From assembly GCA_947088345.1 (NCBI GenBank), contig CAMUGE010000022.1, forward strand, positions 1 through 50,483: 50,483 bases of DNA. The letters run 5' to 3'. The translations under genes were made by a program, and so were the position numbers. How positions within the stretch are numbered: position 1 is the stretch's first letter; every line of letters starts with the position of its first letter. The notes beneath the pieces were generated by a model. It had not been told where the DNA came from, did no database searches, and saw nothing but the letters and a program-made list of their open reading frames with translations. Positions 36,825 through 45,488 of this stretch are shown here, piece after piece. Origin of the DNA: an uncultured Roseburia sp. Lineage in GTDB: Bacteria; Bacillota; Clostridia; Lachnospirales; Lachnospiraceae.

Positions 36825-39800
36825 TCAGGAAAGATATTTCTGTTCAAATTCCATCACCGGAATCGGCTTGTCAAAAAGATACCCCTGACCGTAGTCAAAT
36901 CCTTGGTCGATCAAAAACGCACACTGTTCCTCGTCCTCAATCCCCTCAAAAATCACTTCTTCTTTGACCGAATGAACAAATCTGCCCATACCCGATACAA
37001 ACGCCTGCTGGCCTTCGAGATGAATCCTGTCCGTAAAGCTCTTGTCTATCTTTACTACATGCGCCGGAATCTCCATCAGTACGCTGAGCGAGGAATAACC
37101 TGTACCGAAATCGTCGATCGCGATGCGGAATCCCATCTCCTCCAGACGGCCCAGACAGCTTTTTAACGTGTCAAGATCGTCCATCATCACGCTTTCCGTT
37201 ACCTCAATTTCAATATACTCCGGACTGATATCTTTAAAATGTTCCATAATAGTCCGGATACGCCCGATAAACTTTTCTCCGCCGTCCGCAAAATGTTTTC
37301 TCGAAAAATTCGTTGAGATCGTAAAGAGCTGTTTCCCTGCGTCCTGCCAGCGTCTCATCGTATGCAGCAACTGTTCAAATATGTAAAAATCAAGATCTAC
37401 GATATACCCCATATTTTCCAGGGGCGTAATAAACTGGAACGGCGGCATCATTTTCCCGGAAGAAAGACGCCATCTTGCAAGCGCTTCCGCGCCGTACAGT
37501 TTCTTTTCTTTCAGCAGAAATTTGGGCTGCAAAAACATTTCGATTTCTCCTTTTTGCAGCGACAGATAAAATTTTCCGATCACCCACGCCTCGTTTTCGC
37601 TTCGCAGGCGCATCTCCCTGCTGAAAATAAATACTTCCTGGTTTTTCATCGCCTTAGCCTGTTTTCTGGCAAGATTTGCGCTCTCCAGCAGAAGATCAAA
37701 AGTTTCGTCATAGCTCTCAATAAAGCAAAGCCCTGTCGACAGCCAAAGTGTCCCCGCGGGATATACTTTCTTTAGGTCCGCCTCAAACTGACGATTTTTC
37801 CGGTTGATAAACGCACAGATTTCCTCTCTGCTCTTTCCCGCTTTCAAAACGACAAAATGATCGGAAAACAGACGGCAGGCTGCTACTGTATTTTCTCTTC
37901 TGGCCAGCTGCGCGGCAAAATTTTTCAGCACGCCGTCTCCGATTCTCTGTCCGAAGTTTTCATTGATATAAGAAAAATTATTGATATCAATATATGCCAT
38001 TGCATAGACTGTCGCACTGTCGCTTTTTGCTTCCTTTTGGGCCGCTTTGAGGATATCGGAAACTTTTTTGCGAAACGCTTCTACATTATATATACCGGTC
38101 AGGTTGTCCTGGCTCTGCAGATGTTCGATTTTTCGCTGATCGTCGTAAATCTGTTTGCGAAGCGTTGCAAACACGCCAACCGCGCGCGCCAGCTCACGAA
38201 GCGTCGATACGGCTTTCGGCGCGAACAGTTCTGCTTTTCTCAGGATTCCGATGAAGAAAATTCCTGTGTGACTGCCGGAATAGACAAATTTAATTCCTGC
38301 AATATGCTCCAGCGAAACCGATTCTTCCTCCCAGTTTTCCATATAGAGACGGTTTGTGTTCTCGTCCGCAATCTTGTCTATAAATTCACCGATCTTTGCC
38401 TCACGCAGGCTTTTCGGAATCTGAATCAGCCGGTTCTTGGAATAAGTCGGTCCAAAACTGCTCCAGACATTTGTCATCCAGCCCTCTTCTTTGTTTTCCT
38501 GCACTTCGATTACGCTGACAACATCCACCAGAAACTTCTTGCCAACCTGTTCGAGCAATACATTTAACGAACCGTTGATATCTTTGGCATGTGAAAGCAG
38601 ACTAAACGCAAAATTCAAAAAATCCTTGTCCGCTTTAATTGTTTTGTTATAATCCGCATCAATAGACTCGATCGTGCGCAGGCGGCTGTATCCTGCGGCC
38701 TCGCCTTTGTCCGCAAATGAATAATTATTTTTTTTATTCTGCTTTGTGTAGTGCATCGCTCCGTTTGCCATCTCATAAAGCGTTTTATAATCGCTGCCGT
38801 CCGCATTGTAAAAAGCAATTCCGACACTGAGCGTTAAATTTAAGACTGCCTCGTCGCCAATCAGATTTTTCCTCATCTGGCGGCAGATCCAGTCAGCGCG
38901 CTCTTCCACCGCGTCCCTGGAAGCGTTCTTCATCAGTACAAGAAATTTATCGCCGCCTGCGCGTCCGACAATATCGGACGGCCGAAACTGACCGCGGATG
39001 GACTGCGCAACATCATTTAAAACCGTATCCCCAACAACATGTCCGAATGTCTCATTGATCTCTTTAAAGTTATCAATGTCGATCATAAACATCGCATGGC
39101 AGCCCTTTGGTTCTTTCTCCAGAAAATCCGCAATCAGACGCTCCAGGGCCGCCTTGTTATAAATGCGTGTCAACGGATCAAGCTGGATTTCCTCAGATAA
39201 TTTTTCCGAAACAGCGCGATCGGAACTGATATCATAGCTGCGGCCGATAATACTGATAATTTTGCCGCTTTCATCCCTGAAACTGCGGTAAATCGTCCGA
39301 TGCCACAGGTAAAGCGGTATTTTGCCAACCGGTGAAATATTCATCCGGTAATCAATCACACCGGACATTTCCACATCGGATGCGCTGCGTACAAACGCCC
39401 TGAATTTATTTTTTTCCTCCTCATAAATATCGAGCAGCATTTCGTCGAACGTCATATATTTTTGATCCGGATCTGTTACCTTGCCGCTCATATGGTATTT
39501 TTGCGGCACTCGAAACATCTGCTTCTCCACATCATATTCAAACGGCATTTCATTTATGACTTCTTCCAGCAGACGACTTCTCTCATCAAAATGGCACATT
39601 TTTTCCTCTATCTTTTTGTGCCGGTCCCAGTCGATGCATAATAATATGTAATCCTCATCCTTTTGGCTGCATCGGCTGACAAACACATTGTTCCAGTGAA
39701 AGCGCCCGTCGCTGCCGCGCATCCGCAGCTCTATGTTTTCCCGTATTGCCGGATCTTTGCAGCGGCCAACGGCATCGTAAAGCAGACTGATCTCTTCGAT

Positions 39801-39950
39801 ATGAATCAACTGCGAAAGTTCCCTGCACTCCCCTGCACTCTTCTCACAAAACAGGCCGTTTGCCTCTTTCAGTCTGAAAGAACCGTCTATCACTGCCGCG
39901 CTCATGGGCAGTACCGACAACATTTCTCTCCATTCCCCTAATCCACTCAT
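36825..39950 (-). CDS. PAS/GGDEF/GGDEF-like/EAL cyclic-di-GMP signalling protein
   Basis: A 1041-residue cytosolic multidomain protein without membrane segments. PAS-like sensor regions (about 1-250) precede a first GGDEF domain whose signature reads RAGGDKF, a GAF-like region (about 430-600), a second GGDEF-like domain with signature FSDHF, and a C-terminal EAL phosphodiesterase domain. The EAL domain keeps EALARW, STNFSRKHF, EIEVTESVM, IDDFGTGYSSL, KIDKSFT and GYLFDKPIP, so c-di-GMP hydrolysis is likely. The first GGDEF has Lys for Glu and the second is clearly degenerate, so cyclase activity is doubtful; they may bind GTP as regulators. It is the only c-di-GMP gene in the window. Confidence 0.92.
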   Translation of the reverse strand: MSGLGEWREMLSVLPMSAAVIDGSFRLKEANGLFCEKSAGECRELSQLIHIEEISLLYDAVGRCKDPAIRENIELRMRGSDGRFHWNNVFVSRCSQKDEDYILLCIDWDRHKKIEEKMCHFDERSRLLEEVINEMPFEYDVEKQMFRVPQKYHMSGKVTDPDQKYMTFDEMLLDIYEEEKNKFRAFVRSASDVEMSGVIDYRMNISPVGKIPLYLWHRTIYRSFRDESGKIISIIGRSYDISSDRAVSEKLSEEIQLDPLTRIYNKAALERLIADFLEKEPKGCHAMFMIDIDNFKEINETFGHVVGDTVLNDVAQSIRGQFRPSDIVGRAGGDKFLVLMKNASRDAVEERADWICRQMRKNLIGDEAVLNLTLSVGIAFYNADGSDYKTLYEMANGAMHYTKQNKKNNYSFADKGEAAGYSRLRTIESIDADYNKTIKADKDFLNFAFSLLSHAKDINGSLNVLLEQVGKKFLVDVVSVIEVQENKEEGWMTNVWSSFGPTYSKNRLIQIPKSLREAKIGEFIDKIADENTNRLYMENWEEESVSLEHIAGIKFVYSGSHTGIFFIGILRKAELFAPKAVSTLRELARAVGVFATLRKQIYDDQRKIEHLQSQDNLTGIYNVEAFRKKVSDILKAAQKEAKSDSATVYAMAYIDINNFSYINENFGQRIGDGVLKNFAAQLARRENTVAACRLFSDHFVVLKAGKSREEICAFINRKNRQFEADLKKVYPAGTLWLSTGLCFIESYDETFDLLLESANLARKQAKAMKNQEVFIFSREMRLRSENEAWVIGKFYLSLQKGEIEMFLQPKFLLKEKKLYGAEALARWRLSSGKMMPPFQFITPLENMGYIVDLDFYIFEQLLHTMRRWQDAGKQLFTISTNFSRKHFADGGEKFIGRIRTIMEHFKDISPEYIEIEVTESVMMDDLDTLKSCLGRLEEMGFRIAIDDFGTGYSSLSVLMEIPAHVVKIDKSFTDRIHLEGQQAFVSGMGRFVHSVKEEVIFEGIEDEEQCAFLIDQGFDYGQGYLFDKPIPVMEFEQKYLS

Positions 39951-39994
39951 ATAACAACCATAACCCTTCTTATTATAAAACCTGTGCTGCTTTT

Positions 39995-40023
39995 ATTATA
40001 GACCTTTTTTTCTAAATTGCCAA
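39995..40023 (-). promoter_or_regulatory. Promoter of the GGDEF/EAL gene
   Basis: TTGGCA (40018-40023) and TATAAT (39995-40000) on the minus strand, 17-bp spacer, 45 bp before ATG 39950. Confidence 0.75.
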
Positions 40024-40052
40024 TGCATATTCCGAAAAAAGAGAAAAAAGCA

Positions 40053-40081
40053 TTGATTTTCCGATATTTTACTGTTATTAT
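40053..40081 (+). promoter_or_regulatory. Promoter of the ABC-F gene
   Basis: TTGATT (40053-40058) and TATTAT (40076-40081) with 17-bp spacing. Transcription should start near 40088, giving a leader of about 125 bases. Confidence 0.65.
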
Positions 40082-40088
40082 ATACCAG

Positions 40089-40198
40089 TTAGCGTGAAAC
40101 TTAGTACTTGTAAGGCTCACGCCAGAGAATCCCAAAACCAGGGATTCTGCTCCCGGATTTGAGTCACAGCGAAGCTGTGACATGGGATTAGCGCGAAA
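40089..40198 (+). ncRNA. Three-hairpin 5' leader of the ABC-F gene
   Basis: Three successive hairpins fill the leader: GCGTGA/TCACGC (40092-40097 with 40117-40122), AGAATCCC/GGGATTCT (40126-40133 with 40141-40148, perfect) and GTCACAGC/GCTGTGAC (40163-40170 with 40174-40181, perfect, loop GAA), the last enclosed by TCCC/GGGA. The motif TTAGCGnGAAA occurs at both ends (40089-40099 and 40188-40198), the second copy touching the ribosome site. No terminator T run is present. Leaders of ABC-F genes often sense ribosome inhibition; that role is inferred here. Confidence 0.55.
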
Positions 40199-40212
40199 GG
40201 AGAATAATTGTT

Positions 40213-41853
40213 ATGATCAGTGCAAATAATGTCACATTGCGAATTGGAAAAAAAGCTTTGTTTGAAGATGTAAATATTAAATTTACGGAGGGAAACTGCT
40301 ATGGCTTAATCGGCGCGAACGGAGCGGGTAAATCCACTTTCTTAAAAATATTGTCAGGACAACTGGAGCCTACAAACGGAGATATCGCCATCACACCAGG
40401 GCAGCGCCTTTCCTTTTTACAGCAGGATCATTTTAAATACGATGAATTTACCGTGTTGGATACTGTTATAATGGGCAACAAGCGTCTTTACGAAATTATG
40501 AAAGAAAAAGACGCAATCTATATGAAAGAAGATTTCTCAGATGAAGACGGCATAAAAGCAAGTGAGCTCGAGGCTGAATTTGCGGATATGGACGGATGGA
40601 ACGCAGAATCGGACGCCGCCGCTCTCTTAAACGGACTTGGCGTCTCAACCGAAGAACATGCGCACAAAATGAGCGATATGCCCGGCGCACAAAAAGTAAA
40701 AGTCCTTCTTGCACAGGCGCTGTTTGGCAATCCTGATATTCTGCTGCTTGACGAGCCGACCAACCATCTGGATCTGGATGCGATCAACTGGCTTGAAGAA
40801 TTTTTAATTAACTTTGAGAATACTGTAATTGTGGTATCGCATGACCGCTACTTTTTAAATAAAGTCTGCACAAATATCGCAGATATCGACTACGGAAAAA
40901 TTCAACTTTATGCAGGAAACTATGATTTCTGGTATGAGTCAAGCCAGCTTCTTGTAAAACAGATGAAAGAAGCCAACAAGAAAAAAGAAGAGAAAATAAA
41001 AGAACTGCAGGAATTTATCTCCCGCTTCTCCGCAAACGCATCCAAATCAAAACAGGCGACTTCCCGAAAGCGCGCACTGGAAAAAATTGAGCTGGAAGAA
41101 ATCAAACCCTCCAGCCGTAAGTATCCGTACATTGATTTTCGGCCAAACCGCGAGATCGGAAACGAAGTCCTGACAGTTGAAGGGCTTTCCAAGACGATCG
41201 ACGGCGTAAAGATTCTTGACAATATCTCCTTTATTGTCGGCCATGACGATAAAATCGCTTTTGTCGGCGGAAACGAACTGGCTAAAACGACATTGTTTAA
41301 AATACTGGCCGGCGAGATGGAACCGGATTCCGGCAGCTACAAATGGGGTGTGACAACCAGTCAGTCCTATTTTCCGAAAGATAACACGGAAATTTTTCAA
41401 ACCGACCTTGTGATTGTCGACTGGCTGACACAATATTCGGAGATCAAAGACGCGACCTACGTGCGTGGTTTCCTCGGCCGTATGCTTTTTACCGGAGAGG
41501 ACGGCGTAAAAAAAATGCGGGTGCTCTCCGGCGGCGAACGCGTCCGCGTATTGCTTTCCCGGATGATGATTATGGGAAGCAATATCCTGATCCTGGACGA
41601 ACCGACCGACCATTTGGATATGGAAGCCATTACTGCGCTCAACAACGGTCTGATCAAATTTAAAGGCGTCATCCTGTTTGCTTCACGCGATCATCAGGTG
41701 GTACAGACCACGGCAAACCGTATCATCGAATTTCTTCCGGACGGATCGATGATCGACAAAGTTTCCACTTACGACGAATATCTGGAAAACGACGAAATGG
41801 CACGAAAAAGACAGGTTTATTCCATGTCCGAGAGCGATGCGGACGACAATTAA
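40213..41853 (+). CDS. ABC-F family ATPase (YkpA/YbiT-like)
   Basis: A 546-residue soluble protein with two ABC ATPase domains and no membrane segments, as in ABC-F translation factors that bind the ribosome E site and affect stalling or antibiotic action. Domain 1: Walker A GANGAGKST, Walker B ILLLDEPTNHLDLD. The linker (about 240-300) is the Lys/Glu-rich P-site tip region. Domain 2: signature VLSGGERVRV and ILILDEPTDHLDME. Two motifs deviate: the first signature reads DMPGAQKVKV instead of LSGGE, and the second Walker A region reads GGNELAKTT. I believe related YkpA-type proteins deviate similarly. AAAGGAG precedes the ATG. Whether it is a housekeeping factor or confers antibiotic resistance cannot be told. 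Confidence 0.92.
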   Translation: MISANNVTLRIGKKALFEDVNIKFTEGNCYGLIGANGAGKSTFLKILSGQLEPTNGDIAITPGQRLSFLQQDHFKYDEFTVLDTVIMGNKRLYEIMKEKDAIYMKEDFSDEDGIKASELEAEFADMDGWNAESDAAALLNGLGVSTEEHAHKMSDMPGAQKVKVLLAQALFGNPDILLLDEPTNHLDLDAINWLEEFLINFENTVIVVSHDRYFLNKVCTNIADIDYGKIQLYAGNYDFWYESSQLLVKQMKEANKKKEEKIKELQEFISRFSANASKSKQATSRKRALEKIELEEIKPSSRKYPYIDFRPNREIGNEVLTVEGLSKTIDGVKILDNISFIVGHDDKIAFVGGNELAKTTLFKILAGEMEPDSGSYKWGVTTSQSYFPKDNTEIFQTDLVIVDWLTQYSEIKDATYVRGFLGRMLFTGEDGVKKMRVLSGGERVRVLLSRMMIMGSNILILDEPTDHLDMEAITALNNGLIKFKGVILFASRDHQVVQTTANRIIEFLPDGSMIDKVSTYDEYLENDEMARKRQVYSMSESDADDN

Positions 41854-41880
41854 ATCCGGGAAATTTTACTGTCCCGCCTG

Positions 41881-41925
41881 CCGCAGGGGAAAACGATCCA
41901 GCGCATCGATACCCCTGCGGTTTTT
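41881..41925 (+). terminator. Terminator after the ABC-F gene
   Basis: Perfect 9-bp stem CCGCAGGGG (41881-41889) with CCCCTGCGG (41912-41920), followed by TTTTT. It lies between the convergent ABC-F and cysteine desulfurase genes. Confidence 0.85.
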
Positions 41926-41937
41926 CTGTCAAACCTT

Positions 41938-43092
41938 TTATACCGGCGTCCCCTCGCGCAGCTCATACACATTCTTCTTCAGAGAAAGAACCGCTGCGTC
42001 GATATCGGCGCGCGTTGTGCCCCCGCACAATGTCATGCGCACTGTCCCCGCCGCATAATCCTCCGGCACAGAAATTGCGCGAATCACATAGGAAATACGG
42101 CTTTCCCCGGTATTGCACGCCGAACCTCCGGACGCGCAAATTCCGTCCTCCTGCAAAAGAATTAAAAGGGACGCCCCGTCGACCCCCTGAAAGCTAAAGC
42201 TAACATTGCCCGGAAGCCGCATATTTCGATGACCGTTCAGCCGGGCATTCGGAATCTCATGCAGCACTTTCTCAATCAGATAATTTCGCAGTTTTGTCTC
42301 CTGAATCATTTTACGGCGCATATTCCTGTGCGCCAGTTCCGCAGCCGCCCCCATACCGATTATTCCCGGTATATTCTCGGTGCCGGCACGTTTTCCCTGT
42401 TCCTGCGCTCCGCCATGGATAAATGAGGGCATCTTGATCCCCTCCCTGACATAAAGAAAACCGACCCCTTTCGGGCCGTGGAATTTATGGGCGCTTGCGC
42501 TTAACAGGTCAACCGGATAATGGCGCACGGAAATCGGCAGCTGTGCATATGCCTGTACGGCATCCGTATGAAAGATAATCTGCTGTTCTCTTGCCAGCTT
42601 TCCGATCTGAAAGATAGGCTGAATCGTTCCGATTTCATTATTTCCAAACATTACGGAAATCAGGATCGTATTCGGACAGATTGCCTCGGCTACTGCCTCC
42701 GGCGATACCATGCCATACTCATCCACATCAAGATATGTGACTTTAAATCCCTGACGCTCCAGGTATTCACAGGAATTTAATACCGCATGGTGCTCGATTT
42801 TTGTCGTAATAATATGATTGCCGCTCCCCGCATATGCATCTGCAATCCCCTTTAGCGCCCAATTATCCGATTCGGTCCCGCCCGATGTAAAAAACACCTC
42901 CTCGGGTTTGGCTTCAAGCGTTGCTGCCAGAAAATTTCTGGACTTCTCCATCGCTCCCCTTGCCTCCTCCCCATAACTGTAGGTCGTCGAGGCGTTTCCG
43001 AATTTTTCTTTTAAGTATGGTTCCATCGCTCTTTTCACCGCATCCGCCATCTGTGTCGTCGCAGCATTGTCCAAATATATCTGATGACTCAT
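41938..43092 (-). CDS. Cysteine desulfurase (NifS/IscS family)
   Basis: A 384-residue PLP enzyme that takes sulfur from cysteine for Fe-S clusters or tRNA thiolation. The N-terminus MSHQIYLDNAATTQ, the HTDAVQAY segment, the PLP lysine in SASAHKFHGPKG and the sulfur-accepting Cys in CASGGSACNTG are all visible. The start 43092 is the family start with GGAG before it; the longer frame to 43233 would run into the divergent gene. In many Clostridia this paralog is followed by thiI, but here the next gene is convergent, so its sulfur acceptor is not indicated. It is divergent from the flippase gene with 71 bp between starts. Confidence 0.94.
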   Translation of the reverse strand: MSHQIYLDNAATTQMADAVKRAMEPYLKEKFGNASTTYSYGEEARGAMEKSRNFLAATLEAKPEEVFFTSGGTESDNWALKGIADAYAGSGNHIITTKIEHHAVLNSCEYLERQGFKVTYLDVDEYGMVSPEAVAEAICPNTILISVMFGNNEIGTIQPIFQIGKLAREQQIIFHTDAVQAYAQLPISVRHYPVDLLSASAHKFHGPKGVGFLYVREGIKMPSFIHGGAQEQGKRAGTENIPGIIGMGAAAELAHRNMRRKMIQETKLRNYLIEKVLHEIPNARLNGHRNMRLPGNVSFSFQGVDGASLLILLQEDGICASGGSACNTGESRISYVIRAISVPEDYAAGTVRMTLCGGTTRADIDAAVLSLKKNVYELREGTPV

Positions 43093-43163
43093 TTTTCTCC
43101 AAATCCTTTCATATATATAATATTGATAACAAATGTCCCAACGGGCAGAACAAGGAGAACCTT

Positions 43164-44519
43164 TTGAGCAGCCATACATTCCGGAACCTTTACCACAAAT
43201 TTTTTGCAGGGAGCTCTTTTCTTGCAGGCACATTCCTCTTAACCGCCGCCGGTCTTCTCACCCGCGTCATAGGCTTCTTCTTTAAAATATTCTTATCGCG
43301 CACAATTGGTGCAGAAGGACTCGGAATTTTTCAGCTCCTCTCCCCTGTGATGGTACTTGTATTTGCACTGACCTCGGCAGGAATCCAAACTTCCATATCC
43401 AAATTTGTTTCTATGGAAATGGGAAAGAAAAACACTGCCGGAGCAAAACATTACCTGTTTGTCGGACTTACAATCTCCCTTGCGCTTTCTTTTCTCGTCA
43501 GCTTCTTTATCTGGAAAAATTCAGGATTTATCGCCTCCTCCTGGCTTGGTGATACACGCTGCGGTCCGCTGCTTGAAGTACTTGCGCTATCCTTTGTACC
43601 CGCCTGCATTCACTCCTGTATCAATGGCTATTACTATGGACTGAAAAAAACAGCTGTCCCTTCTTTTTCACAATTACTGGAACAGCTGGTGCGCGTCGGT
43701 ACCGTATTTATCCTTTATCGGATCTGCCAGAGCGAAAATCGCCCGGTATCGCTTACTTTTATGGTATGGGGAATTGTAGCCGGAGAAGTCGCAAGCACTC
43801 TGTTTTCTCTCAGCACGATCCACTTTCCGGCAAAAGACGGCCATTCTGCAGACAGAATTTCCGTCTGTGTAAAAAATCTGTTTCAGATGGCGCTTCCTCT
43901 GACTGCAAATCGGGTTGTCTTAAATTTATTTGCCAGTTTTGAAAATATTATGATTCCAAACAGGTTAAAACTGTTCGGCTATACAAACACAGAAGCTCTC
44001 AGTGTTTACGGCATCCTGACCGGAATGTCCATGTCCGTCATTATGTTTCCGTCCGTCATCATCAACTCGGCCTCCGTACTTTTACTGCCCTCCGTATCGG
44101 CTGCACAGGCAACGCATGACGAAGCGCTGATCCGGCGCACCGTCAGCAAGACGATAGCTGCCTGCCTGTCTTTCGGACTATTCTGCACAACCTGTTTTAT
44201 TTTTACCGGAAAATATATCGGAAATCTGCTGTTTGGAAATGCTCTCTCCGGAACATTTATCGTAACGCTCGGATGGATCTGTCCGTTTTTATATCTGACC
44301 GCTTCTCTCTGCAGTATTCTGCACGGACTCGGGTATCCCGGAATGACATTCCTGTTAAACCTCTGTGCCTGCGGGATACGAATACTATTTGTTATGTTTG
44401 CCGTACCGCGATACGGTATCCGCAGCTATCTGATCGGTCTTCTGGCAAGCCAGATCGTAACAGCGCTTCTGTCCATCCTGATTTTGAAAAAAATAACAAA
44501 AAGAAACCTCAGATGTTAA
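43164..44519 (+). CDS. SpoVB/MurJ-like polysaccharide flippase (MOP superfamily)
   Basis: A 451-residue protein with about 14 membrane helices. Motifs such as LLTAAGLLTRVIGFFFKIFL, LSRTIGAEGLGIFQLLSPV and FASFENIMIPNRL are typical of the SpoVB branch of the MOP flippases, which move lipid-linked precursors such as lipid II or spore-cortex and polysaccharide units across the membrane. I chose a TTG start at 43164 because AAGGAG lies exactly six bases before it and the protein then begins just ahead of the first helix; the open frame continues upstream to 42921 but that part overlaps the divergent gene and is low-quality. Role in sporulation versus vegetative polysaccharide export is not resolved. 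Confidence 0.88.
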   Translation: MSSHTFRNLYHKFFAGSSFLAGTFLLTAAGLLTRVIGFFFKIFLSRTIGAEGLGIFQLLSPVMVLVFALTSAGIQTSISKFVSMEMGKKNTAGAKHYLFVGLTISLALSFLVSFFIWKNSGFIASSWLGDTRCGPLLEVLALSFVPACIHSCINGYYYGLKKTAVPSFSQLLEQLVRVGTVFILYRICQSENRPVSLTFMVWGIVAGEVASTLFSLSTIHFPAKDGHSADRISVCVKNLFQMALPLTANRVVLNLFASFENIMIPNRLKLFGYTNTEALSVYGILTGMSMSVIMFPSVIINSASVLLLPSVSAAQATHDEALIRRTVSKTIAACLSFGLFCTTCFIFTGKYIGNLLFGNALSGTFIVTLGWICPFLYLTASLCSILHGLGYPGMTFLLNLCACGIRILFVMFAVPRYGIRSYLIGLLASQIVTALLSILILKKITKRNLRC

Positions 44520-44550
44520 TGTTGCGCGCTCGTACGAAAGATATGATGTC

Positions 44551-44625
44551 GCTAAGACGGCCGCACCCGGCGCGTCAAAGCGCCCGGGTCCCTGAAGAAT
44601 GAGAGAAAAGCCAGCTAAGACGGCC
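44551..44625 (+). repeat. 12-bp direct repeats flanking a GC-rich hairpin
   Basis: GCTAAGACGGCC occurs at 44551-44562 and again at 44614-44625. Between them is a 9-bp GC-rich hairpin with one bulge (ACCCGGCGC with GCGCCCGGGT, 44565-44589). The rest of 44520-44674 also contains a small GCGGA/TCCGC hairpin. This gene-free stretch is more GC-rich than its surroundings and could be the 3' end of the flippase transcript or a small RNA. Function unknown. Confidence 0.5.
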
Positions 44626-44674
44626 CGGGAGTTGATGCGGACTTATCCGCCCTGTTCTTTGACCGCTGTCTTTG

Positions 44675-44729
44675 CAAAAATTTAAAACTTCCGGAAAAAC
44701 GCAGCTTATTTTGCGTCTTCCCGGAAGTT
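44675..44729 (-). terminator. Terminator after efp
   Basis: Perfect AACTTCCGG/CCGGAAGTT stem (44721-44729 with 44686-44694) containing an inner ACGCA/TGCGT hairpin, followed on the minus strand by a T-rich stretch (44675-44685). Confidence 0.75.
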
Positions 44730-44744
44730 CTTCTGTCTAAATCC

Positions 44745-45302
44745 TTAAACTCTTGAGAGATATTCTCCTGTACGTGTATCAATTTTAATCACATCATCCT
44801 GCTCTACAAAGAGCGGTACATAGACAGTCGCTCCCGTCTCAACAACAGCCGGCTTCGTAGCTCCTGTAGCGGTATCGCCCTTAAATCCCGGCTCTGTCTC
44901 GGTAATCTTTAACTCCACAAACAGCGGAGGCTCCACAGCAAATACACTTTCGTTGTGGGAGCACATTTTCACCATTTCGTTTTCCTTTACAAATTTAAGC
45001 GCATCCCCGATATCGTCCTGTGAAAGCGCAATCTGGTCATAAGTCTCCACATTCATAAAATAGAACAGATCTCCGTCTGCATACAGATACTGATAATCCT
45101 TTCGGTCAATACGTGCCTGTGGAAATTTTTCGGTCGGACGGAATGTCTTCTCAATGACACCGCCGCTCTTGATATTCTTTAACTTGGTCCTTACGAACGC
45201 TGCACCTTTTCCCGGCTTAACATGCTGAAATTCGATGATCTGAAAAATATTATTCTCCAGCTCAATGGTAATACCATTTCTGAAATCTCCTGCTGAAACC
45301 AT
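44745..45302 (-). CDS. efp: Elongation factor P
   Basis: A 185-residue translation factor that rescues ribosomes stalled at polyproline. Three beta-barrel domains are expected; [16 protein letters not shown] in domain I carries the tip lysine Lys32, the residue modified in other bacteria. C-terminal [29 protein letters not shown] is typical. AAGGAGG seven bases before ATG 45302 is strong. It has its own promoter and terminator, so it is monocistronic. No lysyl-modifying enzyme is encoded nearby. Confidence 0.97.
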   Translation of the reverse strand: MVSAGDFRNGITIELENNIFQIIEFQHVKPGKGAAFVRTKLKNIKSGGVIEKTFRPTEKFPQARIDRKDYQYLYADGDLFYFMNVETYDQIALSQDDIGDALKFVKENEMVKMCSHNESVFAVEPPLFVELKITETEPGFKGDTATGATKPAVVETGATVYVPLFVEQDDVIKIDTRTGEYLSRV

Positions 45303-45322
45303 ATCACTTCCTCCTTACAAAA

Positions 45323-45344
45323 GCAGCCCGTTTCGACCGGCTGC
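45323..45344 (-). promoter_or_regulatory. Hairpin just upstream of the efp ribosome-binding site
   Basis: On the minus strand GCAGCC (45339-45344) pairs with GGCTGC (45323-45328), followed by TTTTG and then the AAGGAGG of efp. It resembles a short attenuator, but the T run is only four bases, so it may merely be leader structure. Confidence 0.35.
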
Positions 45345-45420
45345 ATGTTTTCTGATTTGATCTGTGTAAAAAAACGCCCAATTGTCCCAACAGCAACCGG
45401 CCTTTTGACACCTGTTCCTT

Positions 45421-45449
45421 ATTTTATAATATATGATGCCATATTTCAA
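45421..45449 (-). promoter_or_regulatory. efp promoter
   Basis: TTGAAA (45444-45449) and TAAAAT (45421-45426) on the minus strand with 17-bp spacing. The resulting leader is about 110 bases. Confidence 0.6.
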
Positions 45450-45488
45450 GATATTTTTTTGAAAACCGGCAATTTTTTTATGATGCTG

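Noticed and set aside
40095-40160. Possible GTG-initiated leader peptide upstream of the ABC-F gene
   Set aside because: A short frame of about 21 codons exists but has no Shine-Dalgarno and lacks a typical stalling sequence, so I do not call it.
42921-43163. Longer N-terminus of the SpoVB-like flippase
   Set aside because: The extra 81 residues are Pro/Ser-rich, overlap the divergent desulfurase gene, and a TTG with AAGGAG six bases upstream marks the real start.
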